Positions 45,978 through 57,212 of a DNA stretch of 64,000 bases are shown here, piece by piece. The stretch lies in the NCBI GenBank assembly GCA_949592205.1, contig CATIUR010000005.1, positions 28,165,679 to 28,229,678 on the forward strand. The letters run 5' to 3'. Within the stretch, counting starts at the first letter, position 1. Each line of letters opens with the position of its first letter. The notes under the pieces were generated by a model that searched no databases, was not told the DNA's origin, and saw nothing but the letters and a program-made list of their open reading frames with translations. Source of the stretch: Helichrysum umbraculigerum. Taxonomy: Eukaryota > Streptophyta > Magnoliopsida > Asterales > Asteraceae. The translations under genes were made by a program, and so were the position numbers.

Positions 45978-47857
45978 TATAACACCACAATATTTCAAGA
46001 GACATTTTTTTTTTTAAACATATATCGGAAGCGATTAAATACAAATCATGCATTATAGATTGCGTATAACATAGTTCCCAAAACACAATCTATGCCTGCA
46101 TGATAAGTTAATACAATAACCACATCAGTTACAACATTAAGTTAGGTGTTATTTAAACTTCAAAACATCAGTTTATAAACGACTACATGTCTTATAGTCA
46201 GAGTAGGCAGTCAAACATTCTTCAAACTAACTTCTTGCCCACCCACATCAAAAGTAATCTGCAAGAAGTGAGGAGAGGGATTAGCACGAAGCTAAGTGAA
46301 TAGATCACAACTATCATTCTAAACTAGCATAGCAATTGATCACCACAAAGCATTATAACAAATACATCAAAGAGGATCGGTGGTCCTTGAGGTACCCTCA
46401 TGCCGCGGTGGTTCCCCAAGTAACACTTATAACCACTGAAGGCCAAACAGTGGTCTTACCGATAGTTTAGTACCATTACTACATACGACATGATTTCAAT
46501 AAACAACACATGTACAAAGTCATCATGTCGTCCAAAGTAACAGTATCCAAACCCAATTTCATATTGACCCCTGACAAGATAGCACATTCCATAATCATCA
46601 TGGCAATATGCAATTTATACAATGTATAACAGTAGAACATGTTTACCCGTTGTAACCAGATTGTTACAACTAATTTAGACTGAAAGTCAATGATCCACTC
46701 ACCCTTCACAGTCACCGTCTTCACTCAAAGATCTAATATTATTGAGTCTTCGGTTTATCTGAGAGCACAAGAAGATTACAAGTTAATACTCATTTCATAT
46801 GATATCTAATCTTTCATTAAACACTTTATATCAGTTCAACAAGCATTAAGTATCACAACGATAGCATACAAGTTGATTAACACAAGTTCTAGCAACTAAA
46901 ATGACAAAAGCTGCAAACAGTGGGAATCCGCCGGATTCCATGGGAATCCGCCGGATTTAAATGAATACGGTCGGATTCCCATGAATCCGCCGTATTCCCA
47001 CCCCCTTTCAGCTCCCAATTGGGACAGAACCTTAACTAAGGAATACGCCCCAGGAATACGCCGGATTCCCATGAATCCGGTACCTGAATCCGCCGGATTC
47101 CAAGGAATACGTCCGGATTCCGATTTGTTTCTGATTGTCATAAAAAGGGGGAATCCGACCGGATTCCCATGAATCCGCCGGATTCCCAAGAACATCAAGC
47201 ACGCCCAGTTTCTGCAGAAAACCAAACTCGAACCAAAAACACCAATTACCAATTTCCAGCTACAATACACGATTATAGCAAATGAGGGACCTCAAGTATC
47301 ATCATACAATAGGTTCTAACCACAACTAGCTTCCTAAATCATCAATCTAAACATAATCACTCATTTTCCTATTTATTCAAACCCTAACCTACAAACACAT
47401 AATCAAAGCAATTTAAACTTACAATCGATGTAAGAGCAAGGTAGATGGTGATGATGATAAGCGCTAACCACGAATCCAAGCTCAAATCGATTTCCCAATG
47501 TTTTCCCTTTGATCTTCCTTTGTTCTAAATGTGTGTGTGTGGTTACAATGAATTTGGGGAATAAAATAAACCGATCCACCAACTAGAGGTGGTTATAAGT
47601 TGGTACCCAATTATACCCGCTCTAAACCTATTGTCTGGAACCTAAAAACCGTTTACGTGAAAATATATTTTATTATACCGTCAACTAAATTTATTTAAAA
47701 CAAGTAATAATTTATGTATCACAATAACTCGTTTGACCATTTACCCTATTAATTTCAATTAGGCAAATAATACAAATTATTTCTAAACTAAATCAAATAA
47801 TCAACCGAATTAAGTAATTTACCAAATTTCTCCTAGGCCGGTAATGGGGATGTTACA
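45978..47857 (-). repeat. 3' LTR of the Tekay element
   Basis: On the minus strand starts TGTAACATCCCCATTACCGG and ends GGTGTTATA. Carries the GTTCCAGACAATA box (47629-47641), a dyad cluster (46920-47192), the conserved stem-loop (46724-46746), GGACCACCGATCCTC (46372-46386) and CACTTAGCTTCGTGCTAA (46281-46298). Confidence 0.93.
46920..47192 (-). repeat. Cluster of GAATCCGCCGGATTC dyads
   Basis: About ten exact or degenerate copies. GAATCCG / CGGATTC pair perfectly around one central base. The cluster lies about 665-937 bases from the LTR's 5' end, close to the 650-904 offset of the different dyad cluster in the element at 20209. Duplicated in the other LTR (about 53693-53965). The 124-codon frame across it is a by-product. 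Confidence 0.9.
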
Positions 47858-47894
47858 ATTCTTCCCTCCTTAAGAAGATTTCGTCCCCGAAATC
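47858..47894 (-). promoter_or_regulatory. Polypurine tract and pol-end hairpin
   Basis: On the minus strand GATTTCG-GGGA-CGAAATC (a 7-bp stem) is followed by TTCTTAAGGAGGGAAGAAT, directly abutting the 3' LTR. Here the hairpin is also coding: it specifies the last residues of pol (ISGTKSS), with the stop codon just after it. Confidence 0.85.
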
Positions 47895-50800
47895 TCGCCA
47901 CGCTCAAAAAGATTTGGATAACGCACTTTCATGCTTTCCTCCGTTTCCCAAGTAAGATTAGCACCCAAACTATGTCGCCACTTAACCAAAACCATGGGTA
48001 TCTCCTTCTTTCGAAGTTTAGTCACTTTTCTATCTACAAACTCTATGGGCTCCTCTACAAGTTTCTGATTTAAGTCCACACGCAAGTCTTGTAAAGGAAG
48101 GACTTGGGATTGGTCCTCCACCTTACATTTCCTTAAGTAACAAACATTAAAGGTGTCATGAATACCCGCTAATTCAGGAGGAAGATCTAACGACACCGTT
48201 TGATCATTAACTACTTGGCGAATTCTAAATGGCCCAATAAACCTAGGAGCAAGTTTACCACGCTTACCAAACCGAATCACACCTTTCCACGGGGAAACCT
48301 TTAAATATACCAATTCACCCACTACAAACGAAACCGGACGACGCCGCGGATCGGCATACTGTTTCTGTCTATTCCGAGCCGCTTTCAACTTCTCACGAGC
48401 TATAGCTACTTTATCCGCAGTAATCTGGACAATATCTGGACCCGCAAATTGCTTCTCACCCGCTTCCAACCAACACGTGGGTGTTCTACAACGACGCCCA
48501 TATAGCATTTCATACGGAGGCATACCTATACTCGAGTGATAAGAATTATTATACGCGAACTCAATCAATGGCAGGTGTGAATCCCAAGACCCACCATATT
48601 CCAACACACAAGCACGCAACATGTCCTCCAAAGTTTGAATTGTGCGTTCTGATTGACCGTCCGTCTGAGGGTGATAAGCCGTACTCAAATTAATTCGGGT
48701 ACCCAATTCCTTCTGCAAACCCTGCCAAAACCCGGACACGAATCGCGGATCTCTATCCGACACAATAGATAAAGGAATTCCATGTCGTGAAACGATCTCA
48801 TTGACGTATAATTGGGATAATTTACTCAAAGAAGCCGTCTCACTAGTAGCAAGAAAGTGAGCACTCTTTGTCAATCGGTCCACAATCACCCAAATCATGT
48901 CGTTTCCTCTAATGGTTCGCGGAAATTTTGTTACAAAATCCATCGTAATGTTTTCCCATTTCCACTCGGGGATCTCAAGTTGTTTCAACGACCCATACGG
49001 TTTCTGGTGCTCTGCCTTTACTTGAGAGCATATATGGCATGATTCCACAAATCGAGCAACATCCATTTTCAAAGTAGGCCACCAATACAAAGGCTTCAGA
49101 TCATTATACATTTTTGTGCTCCCGGGATGAACCGACAATCTGGACTTATGTGCTTCCGTCAATATTACATCACGAAGTCCCCTAAGCAAAGGAACCCAAA
49201 CACGCGATTGGAATGTCTTTAATCCACGAGAATCGTCACATAACAGTTCTTTTCTTTTCAATAGAATCTCGGCTTTCAAATTTTGATCCAACAATGCTTC
49301 CATTTGTGCCGTTCTCAATTTGTCAATCAAATCTGAGGAAACTTCTAATCGCATATAGCAAACCTTCTCGAATTTCCCTTTTCTACTCAGCGCATCCGCG
49401 ACCACATTCGCCTTACCCGGATGGTAACGAATCTCACAATCATAATCTTTTATCAACTCTAACCATCTCCTCTGACGCATATTCAGTTCCTTCTGAGAAA
49501 ACATGTACTGAAGACTCTTATGATCCGTACAAATAACGCATTTAGTACCATACAAATAGTGTCTCCAGATTTTTAAGGCAAAGACTACAGCTGCAAGTTC
49601 CAAGTCATGAGTAGGGTAATTCTTTTCATGAGGTTTAAGCTGACGAGAAACATATGCAATGACTCGACCACGTTGCATCAAGACACCACCCAAACCCGCA
49701 TGCGAAGCGTCACAATACACAATGAAATCCTCGGACCCTTCAGGCAAGGCTAAAATTGGAGCCTGACACAATAACTGTTTCAAGGTCTGGAAAGCCGACT
49801 CTTGTTGATCATTCCACTGAAACTTAACATCCTTTCGAGTCAATTTCGTCAAAGGACCCGCGAGCTTAGAGAAATCCTTGATGAACTTTCGATAGTAACC
49901 CGCTAGACCTAGAAAACTCTTAATCTCTGAAGCAGACTTAGGTGCTTGCCAATTCATAACTGCCTCAACTTTAGATGGATCAACCTTAACTCCATCCTCA
50001 CAGATAATATGCCCCAAAAACTGAACCTCACGCAACCAAAACTCGCATTTGGAGAACTTAGCATACAACTTCTCCTGTCTCAAAGTATCAAGTACTAAAC
50101 GCAAGTGCACTTCGTGATAGGATTCAGACTTAGAATAAATCAATATATCGTCAATAAATACAATAACAAACTTATCAAGGTAGGGTCGACAAACTCTATT
50201 CATCAAATCCATAAAGACCGCCGGAGCATTAGTCAACCCAAAAGGCATAACAAGAAATTCATAATGACCATATCTAGTGCGAAAAGCCGTCTTAGGAATA
50301 TCCTCCCCACAAACCCGCACTTGATGATAACCCGACCTCAAGTCAATCTTAGAAAAATAGGAAGACCCTTGTAATTGATCAAATAATTCATCTATTCGGG
50401 GCAAAGGGTACTTATTCTTTATGGTTCGCTTATTCAACTCTCTATAATCAATACACATCCGAAGGGTGCCATCCTTCTTTTTAACAAACAATACGGGTGC
50501 ACCCCAAGGAGACGAACTAGGCCTGACGAAACCCTTATCTAATAGCTCCTGAATTTGGGTCATCATTTCACGAATTTCGGAGGGAGCTAGTCTATAAGGA
50601 GCCTTAGCTACGGGAGTAGAACCCGGAATTAGGTCAATTCTATATTCCACCTCTCTAATGGGAGGCAACCCAGGCAATTCATCAGGAAAGACATCAGGGT
50701 AATCAGAAACCACCCGAACATTGGAAACGGTTTTCTTCTCTAATTTTGCATCAACTATATAAGCCAGGTAGGATACACACCCCTTAGCTAGAGATTTACT

Positions 50801-52600
50801 AGCTTTCATCATAGAAATCATAGGGATACTACCTCTTTCCCGTTCCCCTCGAGCCACAACATATGACTCATTAGAGATTGGAATCCTAATTAGTTTCTTA
50901 TGGCACTCTATGCTTGCCTTATTCTTACTTAACCAATCCATGCCTAAAACCGCATCAAAACTGGGGATAGGCATCAATAGAAAAGAAATTGGGAAACTAT
51001 GATCCTCAATCAAGATGCTAGCTCCAGTCACCGATGTGGTAACTGGAACTATCTTGCCATTTGCTATCTCAACCTCAATAGGATTTGTAATACAAGTGGG
51101 AGTCAATTTCAGTTTATCGCAGAAAATCATAGATATAAATGAGCAATTGGCTCCCGAATCAAACAGAACAGTAGCTGGTACAGAGTTGATTAGAAATGTA
51201 CCAGTGATAACATCTTCAGTCCTGACAGCATCATCAGCTGTCATTTGAAATGCCCTACCAGTTGCCGTTGGTGGATTCTTTCTTTTCTGGCCAGAAGACG
51301 AAGACCCTCCGACCACACCCATCCTTTGTTTCCTAGCCTCCGGACACAAACCCGACCGATGACCTTCCTTTTGACAATTCCAACACACATGTCTAGGAAA
51401 CGCACAATCCTTGATGTCATGACCAAGTTGTCCACATTTGATACACCTAGCAGTTTGTGGAGTGCAAGGACCCGTGTGTCGCGATTTACAATTTTGGCAC
51501 CAATTGGTTCTGTCCAATGATTTACTATCCGAACTGGACTTCTTAGGTTGATGAGATCCCTGCCATTTCTTCTTTCCAGGACTACCCGAAGATTCACCCT
51601 TGGGTTTAAATGGAGATTTTTCCCTAACCTCCAAACCTTGTGCCCTAACATCCCCATCCACAGAACGGGCAAGATCAAAAGCTTGGGAAAGAGTACCCGC
51701 CAATCTCACGGTCGTCCGATAAGTATGCGGTAACATCCCCACAAAGTGGTCAATCTTCATACGTTCCTCCGGTACCCATTGTTGCACGAATCTCAACTTG
51801 TCAGTGAATTGGGAAATGAGATCATCCATCGTCATCTTATCCGTAAATTGCAAATCCAAAAACTCGCGTCGAATCCGGGTCATGTCAAATCCCGAACAAT
51901 ATTTCTTACAAACCTCAGTGTGGAAATCAGACCAACAAATCGATGCTCTCTGCTGTGGGGTAAAATGTGATGTAATGGAATCCCACCAAACCATTGCGGG
52001 ACCCTTCAGAAGTTGCACCGAAAAAGGAACCTTGACTTCCTCTTCACATCGGCAAACCTCAAACTTTCTTTCCACATCCCTCAACCAATCCAAGGTAACG
52101 GAGGGATTTGTACTACCCGAATAATCCGATGGTCCACAAGACTTGAAAGTCTTAAAAGAGCATAGCTTAGGTTGATTCTGAGCTTGAAATATCGGAGTCT
52201 GATAACCTGAAGGTCCGGAAGAGAACGGAGTCGAAATCGGATAAGTACCATAGTGAGGATGATGATAATAAGACTGAGATACTGGAATCTGCGAAGTCAC
52301 CAAGAGTGGTGGTACAGTGCTAACAGTAGGAGGCATAGATTGTAAGACTTGTTGAGCAGACCGGTTTTGTTGTTGTTGTTGCAAAAACTGTTGTTCTATT
52401 GCCTTAAGTCTCAGATTTTCTGCCTCTAAATGAATCATATAATCCTCATGATCAAAATCCCCTGCAGAAAAGGTAGTACCAGTTTGACCTTGGCTAACAT
52501 TTTGGGTTTCAGGAGGGGATACATTAGTTCGAGGGGCATCATTGGGTGGGTCAGCTGAAGGTTCATTCTCTGCCATATCTGTACCAAAACAACATCTCAT
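47870..52600 (-). CDS. Gag-pol polyprotein of a Tekay-type chromovirus, uninterrupted
   Basis: 1576 codons with no stop or shift. Domains by residue: proline/glutamine-rich N-terminus; gag capsid-like region ~150-320 (LDWLRDVERKFEV, LKGPAMVWWDS); two zinc knuckles ~385-415 (CIKCGQLGHDIKDC, CWNCQKEGHRSGLC); aspartic protease LFDSGANCSFI ~480; reverse transcriptase ~650-850, with FIDD in place of the more usual YxDD (~817); RNase H with YCDASHAGLGG ~962; integrase with an H2C2 zinc-binding region ~1150-1200, then a D,D,E core (MDFVTKFP ~1221, VSDRDPRF ~1281, QTDGQSERT ~1315); chromodomain ~1520-1566 (LVKWRHSLGANLTWE). The chromodomain targets integration to marked chromatin in this clade. The real start may be MAENEPSAD, eight residues in. 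Gag and pol are fused in one frame, normal for Tekay. Confidence 0.96.
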   Translation of the reverse strand: MRCCFGTDMAENEPSADPPNDAPRTNVSPPETQNVSQGQTGTTFSAGDFDHEDYMIHLEAENLRLKAIEQQFLQQQQQNRSAQQVLQSMPPTVSTVPPLLVTSQIPVSQSYYHHPHYGTYPISTPFSSGPSGYQTPIFQAQNQPKLCSFKTFKSCGPSDYSGSTNPSVTLDWLRDVERKFEVCRCEEEVKVPFSVQLLKGPAMVWWDSITSHFTPQQRASICWSDFHTEVCKKYCSGFDMTRIRREFLDLQFTDKMTMDDLISQFTDKLRFVQQWVPEERMKIDHFVGMLPHTYRTTVRLAGTLSQAFDLARSVDGDVRAQGLEVREKSPFKPKGESSGSPGKKKWQGSHQPKKSSSDSKSLDRTNWCQNCKSRHTGPCTPQTARCIKCGQLGHDIKDCAFPRHVCWNCQKEGHRSGLCPEARKQRMGVVGGSSSSGQKRKNPPTATGRAFQMTADDAVRTEDVITGTFLINSVPATVLFDSGANCSFISMIFCDKLKLTPTCITNPIEVEIANGKIVPVTTSVTGASILIEDHSFPISFLLMPIPSFDAVLGMDWLSKNKASIECHKKLIRIPISNESYVVARGERERGSIPMISMMKASKSLAKGCVSYLAYIVDAKLEKKTVSNVRVVSDYPDVFPDELPGLPPIREVEYRIDLIPGSTPVAKAPYRLAPSEIREMMTQIQELLDKGFVRPSSSPWGAPVLFVKKKDGTLRMCIDYRELNKRTIKNKYPLPRIDELFDQLQGSSYFSKIDLRSGYHQVRVCGEDIPKTAFRTRYGHYEFLVMPFGLTNAPAVFMDLMNRVCRPYLDKFVIVFIDDILIYSKSESYHEVHLRLVLDTLRQEKLYAKFSKCEFWLREVQFLGHIICEDGVKVDPSKVEAVMNWQAPKSASEIKSFLGLAGYYRKFIKDFSKLAGPLTKLTRKDVKFQWNDQQESAFQTLKQLLCQAPILALPEGSEDFIVYCDASHAGLGGVLMQRGRVIAYVSRQLKPHEKNYPTHDLELAAVVFALKIWRHYLYGTKCVICTDHKSLQYMFSQKELNMRQRRWLELIKDYDCEIRYHPGKANVVADALSRKGKFEKVCYMRLEVSSDLIDKLRTAQMEALLDQNLKAEILLKRKELLCDDSRGLKTFQSRVWVPLLRGLRDVILTEAHKSRLSVHPGSTKMYNDLKPLYWWPTLKMDVARFVESCHICSQVKAEHQKPYGSLKQLEIPEWKWENITMDFVTKFPRTIRGNDMIWVIVDRLTKSAHFLATSETASLSKLSQLYVNEIVSRHGIPLSIVSDRDPRFVSGFWQGLQKELGTRINLSTAYHPQTDGQSERTIQTLEDMLRACVLEYGGSWDSHLPLIEFAYNNSYHSSIGMPPYEMLYGRRCRTPTCWLEAGEKQFAGPDIVQITADKVAIAREKLKAARNRQKQYADPRRRPVSFVVGELVYLKVSPWKGVIRFGKRGKLAPRFIGPFRIRQVVNDQTVSLDLPPELAGIHDTFNVCYLRKCKVEDQSQVLPLQDLRVDLNQKLVEEPIEFVDRKVTKLRKKEIPMVLVKWRHSLGANLTWETEESMKVRYPNLFERGEISGTKSS

Positions 52601-52734
52601 AACACGTTAGTTGTTAGTACTTATATACTAACCATCTTCACATGCTAACATAATCCTACTCAGAGGAATGTTTGACTGACACACATAGATTTGGGATTGA
52701 ACAATTAACCCATGCTCAATTCACCCAAACCTAG

Positions 52735-52746
52735 GCTCTGATACCA
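52735..52746 (-). promoter_or_regulatory. Primer-binding site of the Tekay element
   Basis: Minus strand TGGTATCAGAGC, three bases after the 5' LTR. The same 12-mer is found in both protein-less elements. Confidence 0.93.
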
Positions 52747-52749
52747 ATT

Positions 52750-54630
52750 TATAACACCACAATATTTCAAGAGACATTTTTTTTTTTTAAACATATATCG
52801 GAAGCGATTAAATACAAATCATGCATTATAGATTGCGTATAACATAGTTCCCAAAACACAATCTATGCCTGCATGATAAGTTAATACAATAACCACATCA
52901 GTTACAACATTAAGTTAGGTGTTATTTAAACTTCAAAACATCAGTTTATAAACGACTACATGTCTTATAGTCAGAGTAGGCAGTCAAACATTCTTCAAAC
53001 TAACTTCTTGCCCACCCACATCAAAAGTAATCTGCAAGAAGTGAGGAGAGGGATTAGCACGAAGCTAAGTGAATAGATCACAACTATCATTCTAAACTAG
53101 CATAGCAATTGATCACCACAAAGCATTATAACAAATACATCAAAGAGGATCGGTGGTCCTTGAGGTACCCTCATGCCGCGGTGGTTCCCCAAGTAACACT
53201 TATAACCACTGAAGGCCAAACAGTGGTCTTACCGATAGTTTAGTACCATTACTACATACGACATGATTTCAATAAACAACACATGTACAAAGTCATCATG
53301 TCGTCCAAAGTAACAGTATCCAAACCCAATTTCATATTGACCCCTGACAAGATAGCACATTCCATAATCATCATGGCAATATGCAATTTATACAATGTAT
53401 AACAGTAGAACATGTTTACCCGTTGTAACTAGATTGTTACAACTAATTTAGACTGAAAGTCAATGATCCACTCACCCTTCACAGTCACCGTCTTCACTCA
53501 AAGATCTAATATTATTGAGTCTTCGGTTTATCTGAGAGCACAAGAAGATTACAAGTTAATACTCATTTCATATGATATCTAATCTTTCATTAAACACTTT
53601 ATATCAGTTCAACAAGCATTAAGTATCACAACGATAGCATACAAGTTGATTAACACAAGTTCTAGCAACTAAAATGACAAAAGCTGCAAACAGTGGGAAT
53701 CCGCCGGATTCCATGGGAATCCGCCGGATTTAAATGAATACGGTCGGATTCCCATGAATCCGCCGTATTCCCACCCCCTTTCAGCTCCCAATTGGGACAG
53801 AACCTTAACTAAGGAATACGCCCCAGGAATACGCCGGATTCCCATGAATCCGGTACCTGAATCCGCCGGATTCCAAGGAATACGTCCGGATTCCGATTTG
53901 TTTCTGATTGTCATAAAAAGGGGGAATCCGACCGGATTCCCATGAATCCGCCGGATTCCCAAGAACATCAAGCACGCCCAGTTTCTGCAGAAAACCAAAC
54001 TCGAACCAAAAACACCAATTACCAATTTCCAGCTACAATACACGATTATAGCAAATGAGGGACCTCAAGTATCATCATACAATAGGTTCTAACCACAACT
54101 AGCTTCCTAAATCATCAATCTAAACATAATCACTCATTTTCCTATTTATTCAAACCCTAACCTACAAACACATAATCAAAGCAATTTAAACTTACAATCG
54201 ATGTAAGAGCAAGGTAGATGGTGATGATGATAAGCGCTAACCACGAATCCAAGCTCAAATCGATTTCCCAATGTTTTCCCTTTGATCTTCCTTTGTTCTA
54301 AATGTGTGTGTGTGGTTACAATGAATTTGGGGAATAAAATAAACCGATCCACCAACTAGAGGTGGTTATAAGTTGGTACCCAATTATACCCGCTCTAAAC
54401 CTATTGTCTGGAACCTAAAAACCGTTTACGTGAAAATATATTTTATTATACCGTCAACTAAATTTATTTAAAACAAGTAATAATTTATGTATCACAATAA
54501 CTCGTTTGACCATTTACCCTATTAATTTCAATTAGGCAAATAATACAAATTATTTCTAAACTAAATCAAATAATCAACCGAATTAAGTAATTTACCAAAT
54601 TTCTCCTAAGCCGGTAATGGGGATGTTACA
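52750..54630 (-). repeat. 5' LTR of the Tekay element
   Basis: Matches the other LTR except for C/T near 46648/53421, G/A in CTCCTARGCCGG near the 5' end, and one extra T in a T run. Followed outward by the TCCTC TSD. Transcription of gag-pol starts here. Confidence 0.93.
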
Positions 54631-54635
54631 TCCTC

Positions 54636-56472
54636 CATCTACACTCCCTCTTTCATTAACCCACACCACCTCCCATTTTCCATCTCTTTCTCTCACAAAA
54701 ACACACACAAATCTTTAATTTGCTCTCACTTTCTACAAAACACACAAACCCTAACTAACCACCAACACCACCGTTCACCGACGCCGCTGCCACCACCGTT
54801 CACCGACGTCATCACCGCCGCCACCGTTCGTCGTCGTCACCACTCCACCGCCACTCCACCGTAGTTCCATTGCTTCTCCACCGTCGTTCCATCGCTGCTC
54901 TACCGTTGCTCCACCGCTCCTCCACCATCACCGTTTTCGTCTTCGTGACATGAGAAAATAGATCTACTTTTTAGATCTATTTTTTAGATCACCATTACTT
55001 TGTAAAACTTTTCGATTTAAGATGAAATAGACCTTTGAAATTCGTAGATCTAAGATGTAAAAAGTAGATCTGAAAAGTAGATCTACTTTTTAGATCTAGA
55101 TCTACTTTTTAGATCTACAAAAAAATTCGACTGCATCTTGCATTTTTTAGAACTTTAATGTGTTTGTAAATTTTAATTTTATTTTTAAATTCATAAAGTT
55201 AGTATTACTTGTTTACTGAATGTTGTATATTAGTTACTGCATCTTACGATTTGTAGTGATCTTATGTTTTTCTGTAACTTTAATTTTATTTTTATACTAG
55301 AAAAATTGTAATACTTTTTTTACTGCATCTTGTTTATTGTTACTGCATTTTATGTTTGTTTTTAGCTTTTTATGTGTTGAAATAAAAAAACTACTTATAC
55401 TTATTTTACTGCATCTTATGTAAATCATGGTTTTATTCTTGAATTTAAAAAATTAATATTACATGTTTACTGAATCTTATGTTGTTTTAGCTTTTTATGT
55501 GTTCAAATTAAAAAACTAATTATACTTATTTTACTGCATCTTATGTAAAATCTTGGTTTTATTCTCGAATCTAAGAAATTAATACTACATGTTTACTGAA
55601 TCTTATATATTCTTACTGCATCTTATGTTGTTTTATCATTTTATGTGTTCAAATAAAAAAACTACTTACACTTATTATACTGCATCTTATTAAAAGTATG
55701 ATTCAATGGTTTTACATTGTAATGAAACATGATGCAGTGATTCTAATTAAACATGATGCAGTGGTTTTAATTTAGTGTAGTGTAATTTAAAATCAAGATG
55801 TATGGTTTTAAACTAAACACAAGATGCAGTGGTTTTAAAAGTATGATTCAATGGTTTTACATTTGTCATGAAACATGATGCAGTGATTCTAATTAAACAC
55901 AAGATGCAGTGGTTTTAAAAGTATGATTAAGTGGTTTTATATTGTTATGAAACATGATGTAGTGATTCTAATTAAACATGATGCAATGTATTTTATTAAA
56001 AAAGAATGATGCAATGTTTCTAATTAAAAAAATATGATGCAGTGGTTTAAAAGTAAACACGTGATGCAGTGGACTTTAAAAAGTGTGATTTACAAAAAAA
56101 ATATTAAAAAAAAAAATTTTAAAAAATTTCTTAAAAAAAACAATTTAAAAAAATAATAAAAAATTGTCGCCGGAATCTGACGGTGGCGGCCGAAATCCGG
56201 CGGCGGCTCCCGGAATCCAGCGGCGGCTAGGTGGGGGTGGTGAGGTAGGGTGGGAAATAAGATGGAAGGATGAGAGAGAAGAAAGTGGAGGGGTAAAAAA
56301 TAAATGGGATGAAATGTAGAAGGGGTGTAAATGTAAAATAAATGTTATGTTTTTTTTTCTTAACATATGCCATCACTTTTCATCCTAATTACAAAAATGC
56401 CACTCTACCTTTTTTTTTTGTTGATGCCCTTTGGTTCCCTCCTAAAAGAGGGTTCCCCTCTGATCCCAAACC
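54636..56472. other. Right part of the MULE-like element, with mirrored ACTGCATC / GATGCAGT arrays
   Basis: Begins with a C-rich stretch of CACCGTT/CCACC repeats that looks like a gene 5' UTR, then repeated AGATCTACTTTTTAGATCT, then many TTACTGCATCTTATG copies (about 55230-55690), then many ATGATGCAGTGRTT copies (about 55735-56065). The two arrays are inverted relative to each other. No coding frame. Confidence 0.7.
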
Positions 56473-56481
56473 TATATAAAA

Positions 56482-56871
56482 CACAAATTCTTGGATTTTG
56501 TGAATAATACGGAGTATTATTTTAAGCTGGACTTAAGTTGTCAAATTTGGAATCAACATATCTTATTTCTCGGTTCAACATCAAGTACGAACTGTCTTAT
56601 TCCAAAAAATATAATACTAATAAAGACCTTATTTTAGGTTGTCTAAAAATAAATATTTTTTGTATTACTAAATTTCATGTATTTATTGATTCGTCCATTA
56701 ACATTCGATCGGTTTACAATTACGTACGGGAAGCCTATACTTGAGAGTTAACAAATACGGCTATACGAGTAGTAACTAGGGTTAATTACTGGTCGATCTT
56801 GTGGTATTTATTGCAATAATTAATTATGCTGTATATAAATATAAATATTCCGTGTATAGATAAATATATAA
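56482..56871. other. AT-rich intergenic DNA
   Basis: No gene or element ends recognised. Confidence 0.35.
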
Positions 56872-56880
56872 ATATATAAA

Positions 56881-57203
56881 GGGGTAAGTGCACGAAAATG
56901 TAATGAACTATGCTCTGACATTCATTGTATGTAACGAACTATTCTGACATTCATTGTATGTAACGAACTTGCTAATTTCCTTCATTGTATGTAACAAACT
57001 TGTATTTTGGGCAGATCAACGGTCCTAAGTACGCCACGTGTCGCCCTACATAATCAACACTTGGAAAAATCAAGGAAAATACTAGTTCGTTACATACAAT
57101 GGAGGAAATTAGCAAGTTCGTTACATACAATGAATGTCAGAATAGTTTGTTACATACAATGAATGTCAGAGCATAGTTCATTACATTTTCGTGCACTTAC
57201 CCC
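56881..57203. mobile_element. Long-TIR MITE with a 9-bp TSD (MULE-like)
   Basis: TSD ATATATAAA (56872-56880 and 57204-57212). The TIRs exceed 100 bases, starting GGGGTAAGTGCACGAAAATG. Each arm has two or three tandem copies of a CATTCATTGTATGTAACGAA unit. 323 bp, non-coding. Confidence 0.88.
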
Positions 57204-57212
57204 ATATATAAA

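Larger units (their letters stand above)
45978..54630 (-). mobile_element. Intact Tekay/Del-type Ty3-Gypsy chromovirus element
   Basis: Two LTRs (1880 and 1881 bp), 5-bp TSD TCCTC (45973-45977 and 54631-54635), a tRNA-Met primer site, a polypurine tract and one uninterrupted gag-pol frame. LTR differences seen by eye are two substitutions and one T-run length change, so the insertion is very recent and the element may still be competent. The C-terminal chromodomain and the TGTAACATCCCC LTR start fit the Tekay/Del clade. It shares LTR modules with the two protein-less elements and is a candidate source of their proteins. Confidence 0.95.
45871..56472. mobile_element. MULE-like element interrupted by the Tekay element
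   Basis: Perfect 9-bp TSD TATATAAAA (45862-45870 and 56473-56481). Ends GGGTCCGGTTCACAGAGG and inward from the right GGTTTGGGATCAGAGGGG, then both continue AACCCTC. Without the 8.65-kb Gypsy insertion it is about 1.9 kb. The 9-bp TSD indicates a Mutator-like element. No transposase is visible. Its left end is only 8 bases from the end of the Helitron at 45853. Confidence 0.8.

Noticed and set aside
46896..47270. 124-codon minus-strand frame, and a 63-codon plus frame, repeated at 53669-54043
   Set aside because: By-products of the GAATCCGCCGGATTC dyads in the Tekay LTR; no domain and no separate promoter evidence.
48481..52124. Several plus-strand frames of 60-108 codons across the Tekay element
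   Set aside because: They lie opposite the intact gag-pol frame and show no domain.
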